Below are positions 56,711 to 64,000 of a stretch of DNA of 64,000 nt, in pieces. The stretch's first letter is position 1. Every line of letters begins with the position of its first letter. The stretch comes from Parasphingorhabdus marina DSM 22363 (lineage in GTDB: Bacteria; Pseudomonadota; Alphaproteobacteria; Sphingomonadales; Sphingomonadaceae), in NCBI RefSeq assembly GCF_900128895.1, contig NZ_FSQW01000002.1, positions 372,001 to 436,000 on the forward strand, read 5' to 3'. The position numbers and the translations under genes are program-made. Below the pieces are notes generated by a model. The model was not told where the DNA came from. It saw nothing but the letters and a program-made list of their open reading frames with translations, and searched no databases.

Positions 56711-57777
56711 TACACATTTTCTTCCACCCGCTGCATCACATCGGCGACAATGGGATAGCGGGTTGCCAGTTGATCCACCCAGGAGATTGCCTCCTGTATC
56801 TCCGCATTATGATTTCGCGTCGCCTGCTGCAACAATTGTTGTCGCAGTGCCGGGCTATAATCATGCTCGGGAGCTTTGGAATAGCTGGACATGATCGGCC
56901 CGGAAACAAGGGACTGTGCACCAGCGGCTGACAGGGAAAGGCCAAAATGCCTGGCCAGCTTGCACAAGTCCTCTGCGGGATTTTCCAGAAACCGGTCAAA
57001 ATTGGTCCATTTGACGCTTTCTGATCGGTCGATCGTTTGCGTGGCGTTCCCGGTTTGGGCCATCGACAAAGTGAGCATCTCGCACAACCAGCCAAGAGCA
57101 ATGCGCTTCGCCGACGACAATTCCCACAAATTACAGGGAGGCTCTCCGAGCAGAACGGAAAGTCTCTTCAGCCGCGCCGGAGCCATGACCTGACATTCCT
57201 GAAAAGAGGTCTCTCCAGCCAGAATCGTCGGCAAATATTTGTTCAGCGGAACGTAAAGAAACAGGGCTTTTTGCGATCCGTCCAGCAGCCGGGCGGCAAG
57301 AGGACTGACGAAACTGCTCGCCTTGATAATGACTTTCTGTCCGGGATGAAAATGCCGACCCAGCCACAGGATGATATCGCGGGAACGTGTTTCGAATGTT
57401 TCAGGGGACCAAAGGCTCTCCGGTTGCCCCACCGTCTGGGAAATTTCATAGAGGTTTCGCAGAATCTGGGGTTCACGAAGTGCCAGACTGTTGTCCACTT
57501 CGCCCAAAAGGCGGGAAATCAGCGTCGACCCAACATGTCCGATATGGAAAATATATTCCGGGGACGCGGACCGGATATTCGAAATCGCGTCCAGTTCCGC
57601 CCAGCTAACAAATTCTCGCCTCAGACCGGTTTGCAAAATGCGCTGATCAAGGAAACTCGCTTGCCGGTATTCCTTTTCTGTCAGTTGTGACAGCAGGACC
57701 CGATCATTGTGCAGGTCCAGCAGATGCGTGAAATGAAAAGGATTTTCCGGAAAACTCTGTTTCCAATGCTGATCCAA
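56710..57777 (-). CDS. Sulfotransferase-like P-loop protein
   Basis: 355 residues, family not certain. A nucleotide-binding loop near the middle of the first half, HIGHVGSTLISRLLG (78-92), followed by REPQILRNLYE (101-111), resembles the PAPS 5'-phosphosulfate loop and downstream helix of sulfotransferases. KVIIKASSFVSPLAARLL and a C-terminal helical region follow. It is transcribed with the PKHD dioxygenase: its stop overlaps the dioxygenase start. The two may modify one substrate in sequence, for example a hydroxylation then sulfonation or phosphoryl-type transfer; this is inference. No signal peptide. Confidence 0.65.
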   Translation of the reverse strand: MDQHWKQSFPENPFHFTHLLDLHNDRVLLSQLTEKEYRQASFLDQRILQTGLRREFVSWAELDAISNIRSASPEYIFHIGHVGSTLISRLLGEVDNSLALREPQILRNLYEISQTVGQPESLWSPETFETRSRDIILWLGRHFHPGQKVIIKASSFVSPLAARLLDGSQKALFLYVPLNKYLPTILAGETSFQECQVMAPARLKRLSVLLGEPPCNLWELSSAKRIALGWLCEMLTLSMAQTGNATQTIDRSESVKWTNFDRFLENPAEDLCKLARHFGLSLSAAGAQSLVSGPIMSSYSKAPEHDYSPALRQQLLQQATRNHNAEIQEAISWVDQLATRYPIVADVMQRVEENV

Positions 57778-57791
57778 AACAACCTCGCAAC

Positions 57792-57836
57792 AAAAAGCCC
57801 CGCCCCTGTATTGCTGTGCTAATACAGGGGTGGGGC
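57792..57836 (-). terminator. Rho-independent terminator of the rpsF-rpsR-rplI operon
   Basis: GCCCCGCCCCTGTATT at 57797-57812 pairs over 16 bases with AATACAGGGGTGGGGC at 57821-57836 (one G-T pair), loop 57813-57820. On the minus strand the stem runs into TTTTT (complement of 57792-57796). It lies about 25 bases past the L9 stop. Confidence 0.9.
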
Positions 57837-57861
57837 CAAACCATTGCGATTAGACGAACGA

Positions 57862-58533
57862 CTAACTGTCTTCGTTTAACGTCGTCTCCTCAGTGCCGGA
57901 CTCTTCGGCAGCGTCTGGCGATGTTGACTCAGAATCGGTCTCACCGTCAGAATCCTCAGCCTTTGTTTCGTCTTCGCTTCCGTCATCTTCGCTTTCCGGT
58001 GCGAGGGCAGCAGCAGCCAGTTCGGCCTGCTCTTCCTCAAACATCTGGGCGATGACGTCGATGCCGTCTTTTTGCAGATCCGCTTCATCATCCGATCGGG
58101 CGACATTGGCCTGGATCGTGACATTGACTTCGGGATGCAGGCGGATGCGGACATCAAATACACCGAGCGTCTTGATCGGTTTTTCGAGGATGACCATGCT
58201 TTTTTCGACATGGGCACCTTCGGCGTTAAGAGCCTCAACGATATCGCGCACGGTCACCGAACCATAAAGCTGGCCGCTGGCAGATGATGCGCGGATCAAA
58301 ACGATCTGCTTGCCATCCACATCCTTCGATGCGGTTTCCGCATCCTTGCGCTTGGCTTCATTGTCCGCTTCAATCTGTTTGCGATTGGCTTCGAATACCT
58401 TCTTGTTGGCTTCGTTGGCCCGCAGCGCCTTTTTGTTGGGCAGCAGATAGTTGCGAGCATAGCCGTTTTTCACGGTGACCACGTCACCGATGGTACCCAG
58501 GTTTTCGACCCGTTCGAGCAAAATAATATCCAT
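57862..58533 (-). CDS. rplI: 50S ribosomal protein L9 with acidic tail
   Basis: 223 residues against ~150 usual. The N-terminal domain MDIILLERVENLGTIGDVV and the long helix with NYLLPNKKALRANEANKK are normal L9. The C-terminal domain ends near residue 175. After it comes a tail of Glu/Asp/Ser/Thr (EDDGSEDETKAEDSDGETDS) of about 45 residues. Third gene of the S6-S18-L9 operon, followed by a strong terminator. Confidence 0.96.
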   Translation of the reverse strand: MDIILLERVENLGTIGDVVTVKNGYARNYLLPNKKALRANEANKKVFEANRKQIEADNEAKRKDAETASKDVDGKQIVLIRASSASGQLYGSVTVRDIVEALNAEGAHVEKSMVILEKPIKTLGVFDVRIRLHPEVNVTIQANVARSDDEADLQKDGIDVIAQMFEEEQAELAAAALAPESEDDGSEDETKAEDSDGETDSESTSPDAAEESGTEETTLNEDS

Positions 58534-58543
58534 TGTTTCGCTC

Positions 58544-58768
58544 CTATTTCACGAGGTAGGGCAGCAGGCCGAGATGGCGGGCACGTTTGATTGCCTTGGA
58601 CAATTCGCGCTGCTTCTTGGCCGATACGGCGGTGATACGACTGGGAACGATCTTGCCGCGTTCGGAAATATATCCCTGCAGCAGCTTCACGTCCTTATAG
58701 TCGATGGTTTGTGCGTTTTTGCCGGAAAAGGGGCAGCTTTTGCGGCGACGGAAAAATGGACGTCCCAT
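58544..58768 (-). CDS. rpsR: 30S ribosomal protein S18
   Basis: 74 residues, standard length. [20 protein letters not shown] and [20 protein letters not shown] are diagnostic. Pairs with S6 on the 30S platform; S6 is encoded 21 bases upstream. Confidence 0.97.
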   Translation of the reverse strand: MGRPFFRRRKSCPFSGKNAQTIDYKDVKLLQGYISERGKIVPSRITAVSAKKQRELSKAIKRARHLGLLPYLVK

Positions 58769-58789
58769 GTTCTTACTCCTTCTCTGGGT

Positions 58790-59182
58790 TTAACTGTCGT
58801 TATTGTCGCGACGGGGGCGATCGCCACCGCGGTCATTGCCGCCACGGCGATTGTCGCGGTCGGGCTTGCGCATCATCACGGACGGGCCTTCTTCATGCTC
58901 GTCAACGCGGATGGTCAGAAAACGGATCACGTCTTCGTTGATGCGGGTCTGGCGCTCCAGTTCCTCGATCACGTTGCCGGGCGCATCCAGGCGCAACATC
59001 ACATAATGGGCCTTGCGGTTTTTCTGAACCTTGTAGGCGAGCGTACGCAGGCCCCAGGTCTCGGTCAGAACGACCTTGCCTTCATTATCTTCTACGATTT
59101 TGGTGGCTTCCTGTGCGAGACTGTCAACCTGAGACTGGCTCAGATCCTGACGCGCAAGGAAGACATGCTCATAATATGGCAT
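58790..59182 (-). CDS. rpsF: 30S ribosomal protein S6 with basic tail
   Basis: 130 residues. The ferredoxin-like core [38 protein letters not shown] and [16 protein letters not shown] is standard S6. From about residue 107 there is an Arg/Asp/Asn/Gly-rich tail ([19 protein letters not shown]). Gene order rpsF-rpsR-rplI is conserved. The 160 bases upstream may hold the promoter (TTGCAT and CATACG with 17 bases between on the minus strand), but this is weak. Confidence 0.96.
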   Translation of the reverse strand: MPYYEHVFLARQDLSQSQVDSLAQEATKIVEDNEGKVVLTETWGLRTLAYKVQKNRKAHYVMLRLDAPGNVIEELERQTRINEDVIRFLTIRVDEHEEGPSVMMRKPDRDNRRGGNDRGGDRPRRDNNDS

Positions 59183-59342
59183 GCAGATTTTCCTTCATGT
59201 TACCGATCGCTGACGCCGCACCATGCAGACACGCCCCTCCGGCTTTCTTCAAATATCCGGCGAAACAGCAGTGACCGTTTCAGCCGGAAGCGGCGCGTAT
59301 GACGAAAAATCCGCTGCAATGCAAGGGGCAAAGGGCAAAAAA

Positions 59343-59486
59343 TCACCGTTTTTTCCGGCACCGGTCGGAGCAATAACGCACATTGTCCCAGTCACGTTCC
59401 CATTTCTTGCGCCAGGCAAACGGGCGTCCGCACGCCAGGCAGGTCTTTTCCGGAAGATTGCCTTTGCGGAACTTCGCTTTTTTCAC
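59343..59486 (-). CDS. DUF2256 mini-protein
   Basis: 47 residues, GTG start. Reading [20 protein letters not shown], then [20 protein letters not shown] and a DRCRKKR end. Four cysteines in two CxxC/CxxxC-like pairs (Cys16, Cys19, Cys39, Cys43) form a zinc-ribbon-like module, the whole DUF2256 family. The start overlaps the stop of the photolyase-related gene (GTGA), so the two are coupled. DUF2256 is frequently found beside this photolyase family, which suggests a shared task. It was found by direct reading because it is very short. Confidence 0.88.
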   Translation of the reverse strand: MKKAKFRKGNLPEKTCLACGRPFAWRKKWERDWDNVRYCSDRCRKKR

Positions 59487-60988
59487 AGAGTTTCCAGGAA
59501 GTTTGCCGCGCTCTCTCGGATGCGCTCCTGCTCTTCACTGCCAAAGCGTTTCCAGGTGCTGTACATAGCGCCCATCCGTGGGTTGTCGCTCAGTTTGTCT
59601 TCATGTTTTGCCAGAAAATTCCAATAGAGCGCATTGAACGGGCAAGCATCTTCGCCCGTGCGCTTTTTGACATTGAAGCGACAGGAGCCGCAATAATCAG
59701 ACATGCGGTTGATGTAGGAACCGCTTGCTGCGTAAGGCTTGGAGGCAAGGACGCCACCATCGGCAAACTGACTCATGCCGATGGTATTGGGTAGCTCCAC
59801 CCATTCATAGGCATCTGCATAGACGGCCAGATACCATTCATGGACTTCCACCGGATCGACGCCGCAAAGCATCGCAAAGTTTCCAGTGACCATCAGACGT
59901 TGAATATGATGGGCATAGGCCAGTTCCCTGGTCTGACTGATGGCTGAACGCAGACATTGCATATCAGTCTCGCCGGTCCAGTAAAAACCGGGCAGGGCGC
60001 GGTCATGTCCAAAATGGTTGCGGTCGACATATTCCGGCATTTTCAGCCAGTAAATACCGCGGATATATTCCCGCCATCCGATAATCTGGCGGATATATCC
60101 TTCGGCAGCATTGATTGGGGCCTTGCCATTGCGATAGGCCTCCTCAACCTTTTCGCAGATTTCCAGCGGCTCCAGCAATCCACAATTGAGATATTGTGCG
60201 AGCAGGGAGTGATAGAGAATGGGTTCATCGGTGAGCATCGCATCCTGATAATCTCCGAATTCCGGCAGGGCAGTCTCGATGAAATGATCCAGGGCCTTGA
60301 GCGCATCCTGGCGTGTGACCGCCAAAGTGAAAGGCTCAAGATCACCGAAATGATCGGCAAACCGCCCGGCAACCAGCTCGAGTACTTCTGACGTCATGGC
60401 GTCAGGGGAGAATTCCAGCGGTCGCGGCATGAAAAGGTCGGAGTCTGCGGGCTTGCGGTTTTCGGAATCGAAATTCCACTTTCCCTCTGCAGGATCGTCA
60501 CCATCCATCAACAGGCCGGTTTTCCTGCGAATTTCCCGGTAGAAATATTCCATGCGAAGTTGCTTGCGGCCATCGGCCCATTCCGCAAATTCTGCTTTTG
60601 TGCTCAAAAACCGGTCATCGGGGAGCATTTCGATGTTTAGCTTCCGGAACATTTCGGCCAGTCGCCATTCCCCAGGCTCTGTCAAAAGCACTTTTTCTGG
60701 CTCATGTTTCGCCGACCATGTTTGAATCGCGTCTTTCAGATTACCCGGATTTTCGGGGTCGTCCAAACGGATATAGTCCACTGTCCAGCCTTTTTCTTTC
60801 AGCTCTTCGGCAAAGTGTCGCATCGCCGAAAAAAGAAAGGCGATCTTCTTCTTGTGATGCTGCACATAGGTGGCTTCATCCATCACCTCTGCCATCAGCA
60901 CCCTGTCCTTTTCGGGGTCACTGTGTCGCAGGCCGGAGATACTGTGGGAGAGCTGATCGCCGAGAATGAGAACGAGATTGCGGGTCAT
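59483..60988 (-). CDS. Fe-S photolyase-related protein (FeS-BCP / prokaryotic (6-4) photolyase group)
   Basis: 501 residues. The N-terminal antenna domain [20 protein letters not shown] is the family hallmark. The FAD domain has [40 protein letters not shown] and [20 protein letters not shown]. Four cysteines, Cys375, Cys433, Cys436 and Cys449 (the last three with the CxxC-x12-C spacing), match the 4Fe-4S ligands of Agrobacterium PhrB. Such enzymes repair (6-4) photoproducts using light and bind a lumazine or related chromophore. Coupled to the DUF2256 gene. Confidence 0.93.
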   Translation of the reverse strand: MTRNLVLILGDQLSHSISGLRHSDPEKDRVLMAEVMDEATYVQHHKKKIAFLFSAMRHFAEELKEKGWTVDYIRLDDPENPGNLKDAIQTWSAKHEPEKVLLTEPGEWRLAEMFRKLNIEMLPDDRFLSTKAEFAEWADGRKQLRMEYFYREIRRKTGLLMDGDDPAEGKWNFDSENRKPADSDLFMPRPLEFSPDAMTSEVLELVAGRFADHFGDLEPFTLAVTRQDALKALDHFIETALPEFGDYQDAMLTDEPILYHSLLAQYLNCGLLEPLEICEKVEEAYRNGKAPINAAEGYIRQIIGWREYIRGIYWLKMPEYVDRNHFGHDRALPGFYWTGETDMQCLRSAISQTRELAYAHHIQRLMVTGNFAMLCGVDPVEVHEWYLAVYADAYEWVELPNTIGMSQFADGGVLASKPYAASGSYINRMSDYCGSCRFNVKKRTGEDACPFNALYWNFLAKHEDKLSDNPRMGAMYSTWKRFGSEEQERIRESAANFLETL

Positions 60989-61083
60989 GAAGGGCGCGAT
61001 ACAGCTTTGCGGAAGTCTTCAGTATACGCCAATCCGCCCGTATCACCGGGATCCGTTAAAAGGTTTTGCTTCATGAACCTTGT

Positions 61084-62820
61084 TCAGGATCGCGGTTTCC
61101 CTTCCAGAATCTCCGTTTGCCAGGTGCGCTGATTGTCGACGATGGTCCGGGCGGTGTCCGCCGGAAAGCCAATGCCCCCCAGAAGCTGCTCGCACAGTTC
61201 CAGACTGGCTTCCATTGTTTCGGGAACCGCCGTGCGCGCACCGCAGTCCCGTAACAAATGTGCATGTTCAACATCACGGGCCCGGGCGATAATCGGAACC
61301 GACGGCCATTTGTCGTGTATTGCCCGGATCACATGTTCAGCGGTATCGGGGGCATCCATTGTTGTGGCAAAGGCCGCGGCGCGTTCGATCCCCAGATGCT
61401 GTAAAAGATCAGACTGTCCGGCATCGCCAAAATATACCGCCACACCCCTTGCACGCTCACTGGCTACCAGATCGGGATCACTGTCCACGGCGATATAGGG
61501 TATGCGCTGGTCCTCCAGCAGCTGGGCCAGTAACCGGCCAACCCGTCCGAAGCCGCCGATAATGACGGGCTGTTCTCCATCCCCATATGCAGCGCGATTC
61601 GGCGCAGGCGCTTCTTTCACGCGCAGCGCTTTGCCCACCTTGCGCGACAGGATTGCGAGCCCCGGAGTCAGGAACATGGTCACCACCACGACCAGCAGCA
61701 TGAATTGCGCGATGTCAGGATCAAGCAGGGCGAATGACAGCGATGCAGCAATCACCACGAAAGCAAATTCCCCGCCCTGACTCATCAAAATCGCGGTTTC
61801 CGCGGCCACGGCGGTTGGCAGGCGCCAGATGCGCGCCAGCACAAACAGAATTGACCCCTTTAGCAGCAGCAATCCCAGAACCGATGCGGCCACCCAGGCA
61901 ATATCTGCCCAGACGGCGAGAATATCGAGGCTCATGCCCACCGAAATAAAGAACAGCCCGAGAAGCAGCCCCTTGAATGGCTCGATGTCGCTGGCAATCT
62001 GGTGCCGATACTGCGTGCCGGCAAAAAGCAGGCCGGCCATGAAGGCGCCGAGCGCCATCGAGAGACCGGCAACCGCGGTGAGGGCGGCTGTGGCCAAAAT
62101 CAGCAAGAGCACGGCCGCCATGAACATCTCGCGGCTGCCCGTGCCGCTGACGAAACGCAGCAAGGGTTCGACAATGATACGGCCGATGAAGAAAATCGCG
62201 GCGATGACAAGAACGGCTTCGAAAATGGCCCAAAATGCCGCTCCCGCCAGAGAGCCTTCCACGGTGGCACCCACGACACCAACGAAAAAAAGGATAGGCA
62301 CAACTGCCAGATCCTGAAACAGAAGAATACCAAAACTGGATCTGCCCGCAGGTGCGCTCAGTCTTCGTGTTTCGGTCAACAATTGCATGACCAGAGCGGT
62401 GGAAGACAGCGCGAGGCACAGTCCGAAAATAGTAGCGGCTACAAGCGAATTGCCGAACAGCAAGGCGATGCCCCCGATGGCCAGCGCACTCACTACGACT
62501 TGCGCTGCACCCAGCCCGAATACCAGCCGCCGCATGTCCCACAATTGTGCGACAGACAGCTCCAGTCCGATCGTGAACAGCAGAAATATCACACCCAGTT
62601 CTGCAAATCGGCGAACCCCTTCAAGGTCATCAAAAACCATCAGCTCGAGGACGGGTGTTTCGCCGACCAGTCGGCCGACCCCGAAAGGTCCAATGATCAG
62701 GCCGACAAACAGAAAGCCCAGGACGGGACTGATCCCGATCTTTCGGACCAGCGGTATTACCAGCCCGGCAGCAACGAGGAAAACTATGGCTTCTCTGAGG
62801 TAGGGGATTTCAGGGTGCAC
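61084..62820 (-). CDS. CPA2-family cation:proton antiporter with NAD-binding (TrkA-N) domain
   Basis: 578 residues. Residues ~7-390 form about 12 membrane helices of a KefB/KefC/YbaL-type antiporter (LGFLFVGLIIGPFGVGRL, ALSSTALVMQLLTETRRL, AALTAVAGLSMALGAFMAG). Residues ~412-530 are a Rossmann TrkA-N domain (PVIIGGFGRVGRLLAQLLED). Probably exports K+ or Na+ in exchange for protons under nucleotide control. A stand-alone gene; no glutathione-gating partner (KefF/G type) is adjacent. Confidence 0.92.
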   Translation of the reverse strand: MHPEIPYLREAIVFLVAAGLVIPLVRKIGISPVLGFLFVGLIIGPFGVGRLVGETPVLELMVFDDLEGVRRFAELGVIFLLFTIGLELSVAQLWDMRRLVFGLGAAQVVVSALAIGGIALLFGNSLVAATIFGLCLALSSTALVMQLLTETRRLSAPAGRSSFGILLFQDLAVVPILFFVGVVGATVEGSLAGAAFWAIFEAVLVIAAIFFIGRIIVEPLLRFVSGTGSREMFMAAVLLLILATAALTAVAGLSMALGAFMAGLLFAGTQYRHQIASDIEPFKGLLLGLFFISVGMSLDILAVWADIAWVAASVLGLLLLKGSILFVLARIWRLPTAVAAETAILMSQGGEFAFVVIAASLSFALLDPDIAQFMLLVVVVTMFLTPGLAILSRKVGKALRVKEAPAPNRAAYGDGEQPVIIGGFGRVGRLLAQLLEDQRIPYIAVDSDPDLVASERARGVAVYFGDAGQSDLLQHLGIERAAAFATTMDAPDTAEHVIRAIHDKWPSVPIIARARDVEHAHLLRDCGARTAVPETMEASLELCEQLLGGIGFPADTARTIVDNQRTWQTEILEGKPRS

Positions 62821-63019
62821 GATCCGTCTCTGATTATTCTCCCGGACGATAGGAAGTCATTGCAGGAAAATCGAGAGAAACCCGCATCCGGCAAAAGCAA
62901 TGCAGCAAAAACTGCCCCTGCGGGTATGGGATTTGAAATCCTCCGACACGCGGCGCGGCTTCAGCGGATATCCGTTTCGCCATGGTTCAGGAATGCTGCC
63001 CTGGTTATTGGCTGCTCCC

Positions 63020-64000
63020 TCAACGGATCATGATACCGAATTTCGCATATTCTTTTGCGATCGTCGGAACGATAAACTCCGCTGCGGAAATATCCGCCTC
63101 GCTCTTCTGATCATTGCCCATTCTGGCGTGCACCAGCCCCCTCAGGTAAAGAGCGGCAGGCAGGCTTGGGCTGATGTCGAGGGCTGTATCCAGATCGAGT
63201 AGCGCCTCATCATATTGTCCCAGCTGAAAGTGCACCAGCGCGCGGCTGTCCAATATTGCACTGGGTGATCGGGACAACTGAATAGCTTTTGTGCAATCCT
63301 TCAAGGCGGATTCAAGATACAGCTTTGCCCGACCCTTGTTCCAGCAACGGTTGTTGAGCAGCTTGTGATCATTGGGCTTGGAGGAAATCAGTTCATCCAT
63401 TATTGCGATGGCTTCTTCATATTGGCCATCCTGCATCAGGACTTCAGACTCTGCGTGAGTAATGTCATCCGGTTCGATCCCGTTGCCCCTTGCCGCGTCC
63501 AGTACTTCGAGAGCCTCGTCAATTTGGCCATCCATCGCAAGAATTTCAGTCACAGCTGCAAGGGCCCGGACAGAAGACGGGTCAAGTTCCAGAGCACGTT
63601 TCGCGGATTCCAACGCGCGTTTGTCCTCCACCGTGGCGTATAACGAGGCCAGCTGGACATATGTTTTGGCATTTTCCTCCTGTTCTAGCGCCAAAAGCAA
63701 TTGTTCTGCGGCTTTGCGGTACTGGTAGGTTCCCTGGTAAAATCCGGCGAAATTTTCGTATGGCCTTGACTTGTCCGGGTGTAGCGCAATATCCGCTTCA
63801 TATGCGGCAATTATTTCCGCAAACCCGTTTGATTCCGCTGCCTGACGCGTTTCCAGCCAGGCCGGAGGATAGTCTTCCGGCGTCAGGATGCGCAGCTTTG
63901 GTGACTGGAATTTGAGCAATTTGGCCCTTTCAGCCTTCACCTCATCTGCGGGTACCTCCCACCTGGCTGTCCGCCAATATTCACTGACTGTCACTTTGCC
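63020..64000 (-). CDS. TPR-repeat protein, N-terminus outside window
   Basis: About 327 visible residues. The frame is open to the right edge; a GTG at 63994 could be a start but the residues before ARWEVPADEVKAERAK look like the end of a larger domain. From about residue 55 the protein is a run of TPR units (EIIAAYEADIALHPDKSRPY, ALESAKRALELDPSSVRALA, KDCTKAIQLSRSPSAILDSR, EALLDLDTALDISPSLPAAL). The leading stretch resembles the end of DUF3857/transglutaminase-like sphingomonad proteins that carry C-terminal TPRs, but only tentatively. Confidence 0.75.
   Translation of the reverse strand, partial: GKVTVSEYWRTARWEVPADEVKAERAKLLKFQSPKLRILTPEDYPPAWLETRQAAESNGFAEIIAAYEADIALHPDKSRPYENFAGFYQGTYQYRKAAEQLLLALEQEENAKTYVQLASLYATVEDKRALESAKRALELDPSSVRALAAVTEILAMDGQIDEALEVLDAARGNGIEPDDITHAESEVLMQDGQYEEAIAIMDELISSKPNDHKLLNNRCWNKGRAKLYLESALKDCTKAIQLSRSPSAILDSRALVHFQLGQYDEALLDLDTALDISPSLPAALYLRGLVHARMGNDQKSEADISAAEFIVPTIAKEYAKFGIMIR

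Noticed and set aside
62821-63019. Possible small gene between the antiporter and the TPR protein
   Set aside because: Neither strand offers a frame with a good start and plausible composition.

Overview
The window looks like chromosome of a free-living alphaproteobacterium of the Sphingomonadales, close to the Sphingopyxis/Parasphingorhabdus/Sphingorhabdus type. This rests on gene order and protein style read by eye, not on a search. Supporting signs are the XrtA/PEP-CTERM exopolysaccharide genes, the pckA / chvI-chvG-hprK-rapZ-EIIA-HPr block, the paired NifS-like desulfurases, the UrcA-family and DUF4259 proteins, and a small palindromic intergenic repeat of sphingomonad type. There is no transposase, integrase, phage gene or CRISPR array. 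No stretch longer than about 300 bases is free of a gene or RNA.

Layout. 1-5380: 3' end of an XrtA (exosortase A) cluster, comprising a FemAB-like protein (cut at the left edge), a glycosyltransferase, the exosortase-EpsI fusion and an asparagine-synthetase-like amidotransferase. 5366-10237: truA, fmt, recR, a small membrane protein, peptide deformylase with a His-rich insert, and rmuC. 10243-15410 (minus): a tightly packed seven-gene operon chvI-chvG-hprK-rapZ-EIIA-HPr-TrmH, divergent from pckA (15650-17245); together these look like a carbon/nitrogen/envelope-stress control unit facing a gluconeogenic gene. 17209-22624: unknown genes, an alpha/beta hydrolase, then two cysteine desulfurases, a 2Fe-2S ferredoxin and a class A beta-lactamase. 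22678-28094: 4.5S SRP RNA, dnaX-ybaB, lon with a heat-shock type promoter, and HU. 28255-34016 (minus): tRNA-Lys and the rod-shape operon mreB-mreC-mreD-mrdA-rodA. 34179-36014: mutL.

36082-40417 is the most unusual region. It holds an UrcA-family secreted protein and a divergent winged-helix/TPR regulator. Convergent to the regulator is a three-gene minus-strand operon: an unrecognised 105-residue protein ending in Gly-Gly-Gly, a YcaO cyclodehydratase-like protein and a TfuA protein. YcaO-TfuA pairs are known for backbone thioamidation, so this is a candidate for an undescribed thioamide or RiPP-type modification system.

40567-46000 (minus): ychF, pth, rplY (L25), an acyl-CoA thioesterase and two tandem TraB/GumN lipoproteins. 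46188-54265 (plus): a molybdopterin oxidoreductase, glyQ, glyS and ppdK; a palindromic repeat lies between glyQ and glyS, and a second, hairpin-rich insert lies in frame inside glyS. 54262-57777: DUF4259 protein, tRNA-Arg, folE, and an overlapping pair of a PKHD-type dioxygenase and a sulfotransferase-like P-loop protein. 57862-59182 (minus): rpsF-rpsR-rplI with a strong terminator. 59343-64000 (minus): a DUF2256 mini-protein coupled to an Fe-S photolyase-related protein, a KefB/C-type antiporter, and a TPR protein cut by the right edge.
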